NCBI GenBank assembly: GCA_947490035.1
Contig: CANLGS010000275.1
Location: 1 to 6,235 of the forward strand
From: Gemmataceae bacterium
Lineage (GTDB): Bacteria > Planctomycetota > Planctomycetia > Gemmatales > Gemmataceae
Reading direction: 5' to 3'
DNA length: 6,235 bases
The notes under the pieces were generated by a model. The model did no database searches. It saw only the letters and a list, made by a program, of their open reading frames with translations, and had not been told where the DNA came from. Each line of letters starts with the position of its first letter. Positions within the stretch are counted from its first letter, which is position 1. Shown here piece after piece: positions 5,688 through 6,235 of this stretch. Made by a program: the position numbers and the translations under genes.

Positions 5688-6235
5688 TCACTTCTTCGGC
5701 TCGATAGTACCGCCGTCCCACACGATCTTGCACTGTGGCAGACCCTTGCTGAACTCCGCGACACCCTCCTTCGTGACTTTCGTCTTCCGCACATCGAGGT
5801 GCGTCAGGTTCTTGCAGTCCTTAAGGTGGGCCAAGCCCGCGTTACCCACCTGCGCGCAGCCGTTCAGGATGAGGTGCACCAGGTTCTTGCACTCCTTGAA
5901 GTTCGCCAGCCCCGCGTCGCTCACCTTCACGCAGCCGTCCAGCCAGAGGTACACCAGGTTCTTGCAGTCCTTGAAGTGGGCCAGCCCCGCGTCACCCACC
6001 TGCGTGCCGCCCAGGAAGAGGAATGTCAGGTTCTTGCAGCCCTTGAAGTGGGCCAGCCCCGCGTCACCCACCTGCGTGCCGCCCAGGAAGAGGTGCGTCA
6101 GGTTCTTGCAGTCCTTGAAGTTCGCCAGCCCCGCGTCGCTCACCTGCGTGTTGCTCAGGTCGAGGACCGTCAGGTTCTTGCAGCCCTTGAAGGCGGCCAG
6201 CCCCGCGTCGCTCACCTCGCCCAGGCCTACGCCCG
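5688..6235 (-). CDS. Leucine-rich repeat protein, C-terminal part (5' end outside window)
   Basis: The frame is open to the right edge and ends at TGA 5688-5690. It shows seven consecutive leucine-rich units of 24 or 25 residues of the ribonuclease-inhibitor/GALA-like class: VSDAGLAAFKGCKNLTVLDL, VSDAGLANFKDCKNLTHLFL, VGDAGLAHFKGCKNLTFLFL, VGDAGLAHFKDCKNLVYLWL, VSDAGLANFKECKNLVHLIL, VGNAGLAHLKDCKNLTHLDV, then a degenerate cap unit VTKEGVAEFSKGLPQCKIVW and the tail DGGTIEPKK. Units 4 and 5 carry an extra residue (DGCVK, NGCAQ). Such arrays form curved protein-binding surfaces and in Gemmata-like bacteria are often attached to Ser/Thr kinase or other N-terminal domains; that part is not in the window. 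A GTG at 6213-6215 starts a repeat unit but is unlikely to be the true start, because coding sequence continues upstream (GLGEVSDAGLA). Binding partner unknown. Confidence 0.88.
   Translation of the reverse strand, partial: GVGLGEVSDAGLAAFKGCKNLTVLDLSNTQVSDAGLANFKDCKNLTHLFLGGTQVGDAGLAHFKGCKNLTFLFLGGTQVGDAGLAHFKDCKNLVYLWLDGCVKVSDAGLANFKECKNLVHLILNGCAQVGNAGLAHLKDCKNLTHLDVRKTKVTKEGVAEFSKGLPQCKIVWDGGTIEPKK
5778..6215 (-). repeat. Tandem 72/75-bp coding repeats of the LRR gene
   Basis: Six near-identical DNA units encode the LRR units: 6144-6215, 6072-6143, 6000-6071, 5925-5999, 5850-5924 and 5778-5849. The TTCTTGCAG(T/C/G)CCTTGAAG core and the CCAGCCCCGCGTC core recur almost unchanged. Units 2 and 3 are especially alike, including over their variable FLGGTQ part, which suggests recent duplication or gene conversion. 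The repeats are contiguous and coding, so this is not a CRISPR array. Confidence 0.85.

Noticed and set aside
5778..6215. Regular repeats resembling a CRISPR array
   Set aside because: The repeats are contiguous, 72/75 bp, in frame and encode leucine-rich units; there are no unique spacers.

Overview
The window is high-G+C DNA that most resembles a Gemmata-like planctomycete (family Gemmataceae). This assignment is an inference from gene content. It rests on a DUF4058 protein with the usual MPVHDWTKVDAG start, a leucine-rich-repeat protein built from VSDAGLAxFKxCKNL units, an HPK4-type GAF sensor kinase, TPR repeats of the kind attached to planctomycete kinases, and weak or absent Shine-Dalgarno sequences.

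Layout. From 1 to 4383, three genes lie on the minus strand and read in the order membrane protein (2581-4383), DUF4058 protein (1764-2555), then GAF histidine kinase (from about 1651 off the left edge). The first two are 25 bp apart and look co-transcribed. The kinase follows after about 110-190 bp, depending on its start. A promoter-like site inside a perfect 9-bp inverted repeat (4440-4479) lies upstream of the membrane protein.

From about 4589 to 5120 is a scar. A minus-strand C-terminal coding fragment (4589 to about 4756) abuts, back to back, a plus-strand serine O-acetyltransferase that has lost its N-terminal half (4743-5120). One deletion across a divergent gene pair would explain both truncations. 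From 5121 to 5687 I see no convincing gene, only poly-C tracts, nested hairpins, a diverged direct repeat and a spaced inverted repeat. At the right edge (5688-6235) is the C-terminal part of a minus-strand leucine-rich-repeat protein.

The most unusual observations concern the kinase. Its catalytic domain runs without a stop, in frame, into the middle of a TPR repeat, giving a HisKA-HATPase-TPR polypeptide that continues off the window. Its other end has no ATG, GTG or TTG at the edge of GAF homology; an ATA codon sits where an MPEPSRATEIARLEL-type start would be expected. With the truncated acetyltransferase and the back-to-back fragment, this suggests a locus reshaped by recombination or an assembly with errors. 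I found no CRISPR array, RNA gene, intact transposase or recognisable defence system.
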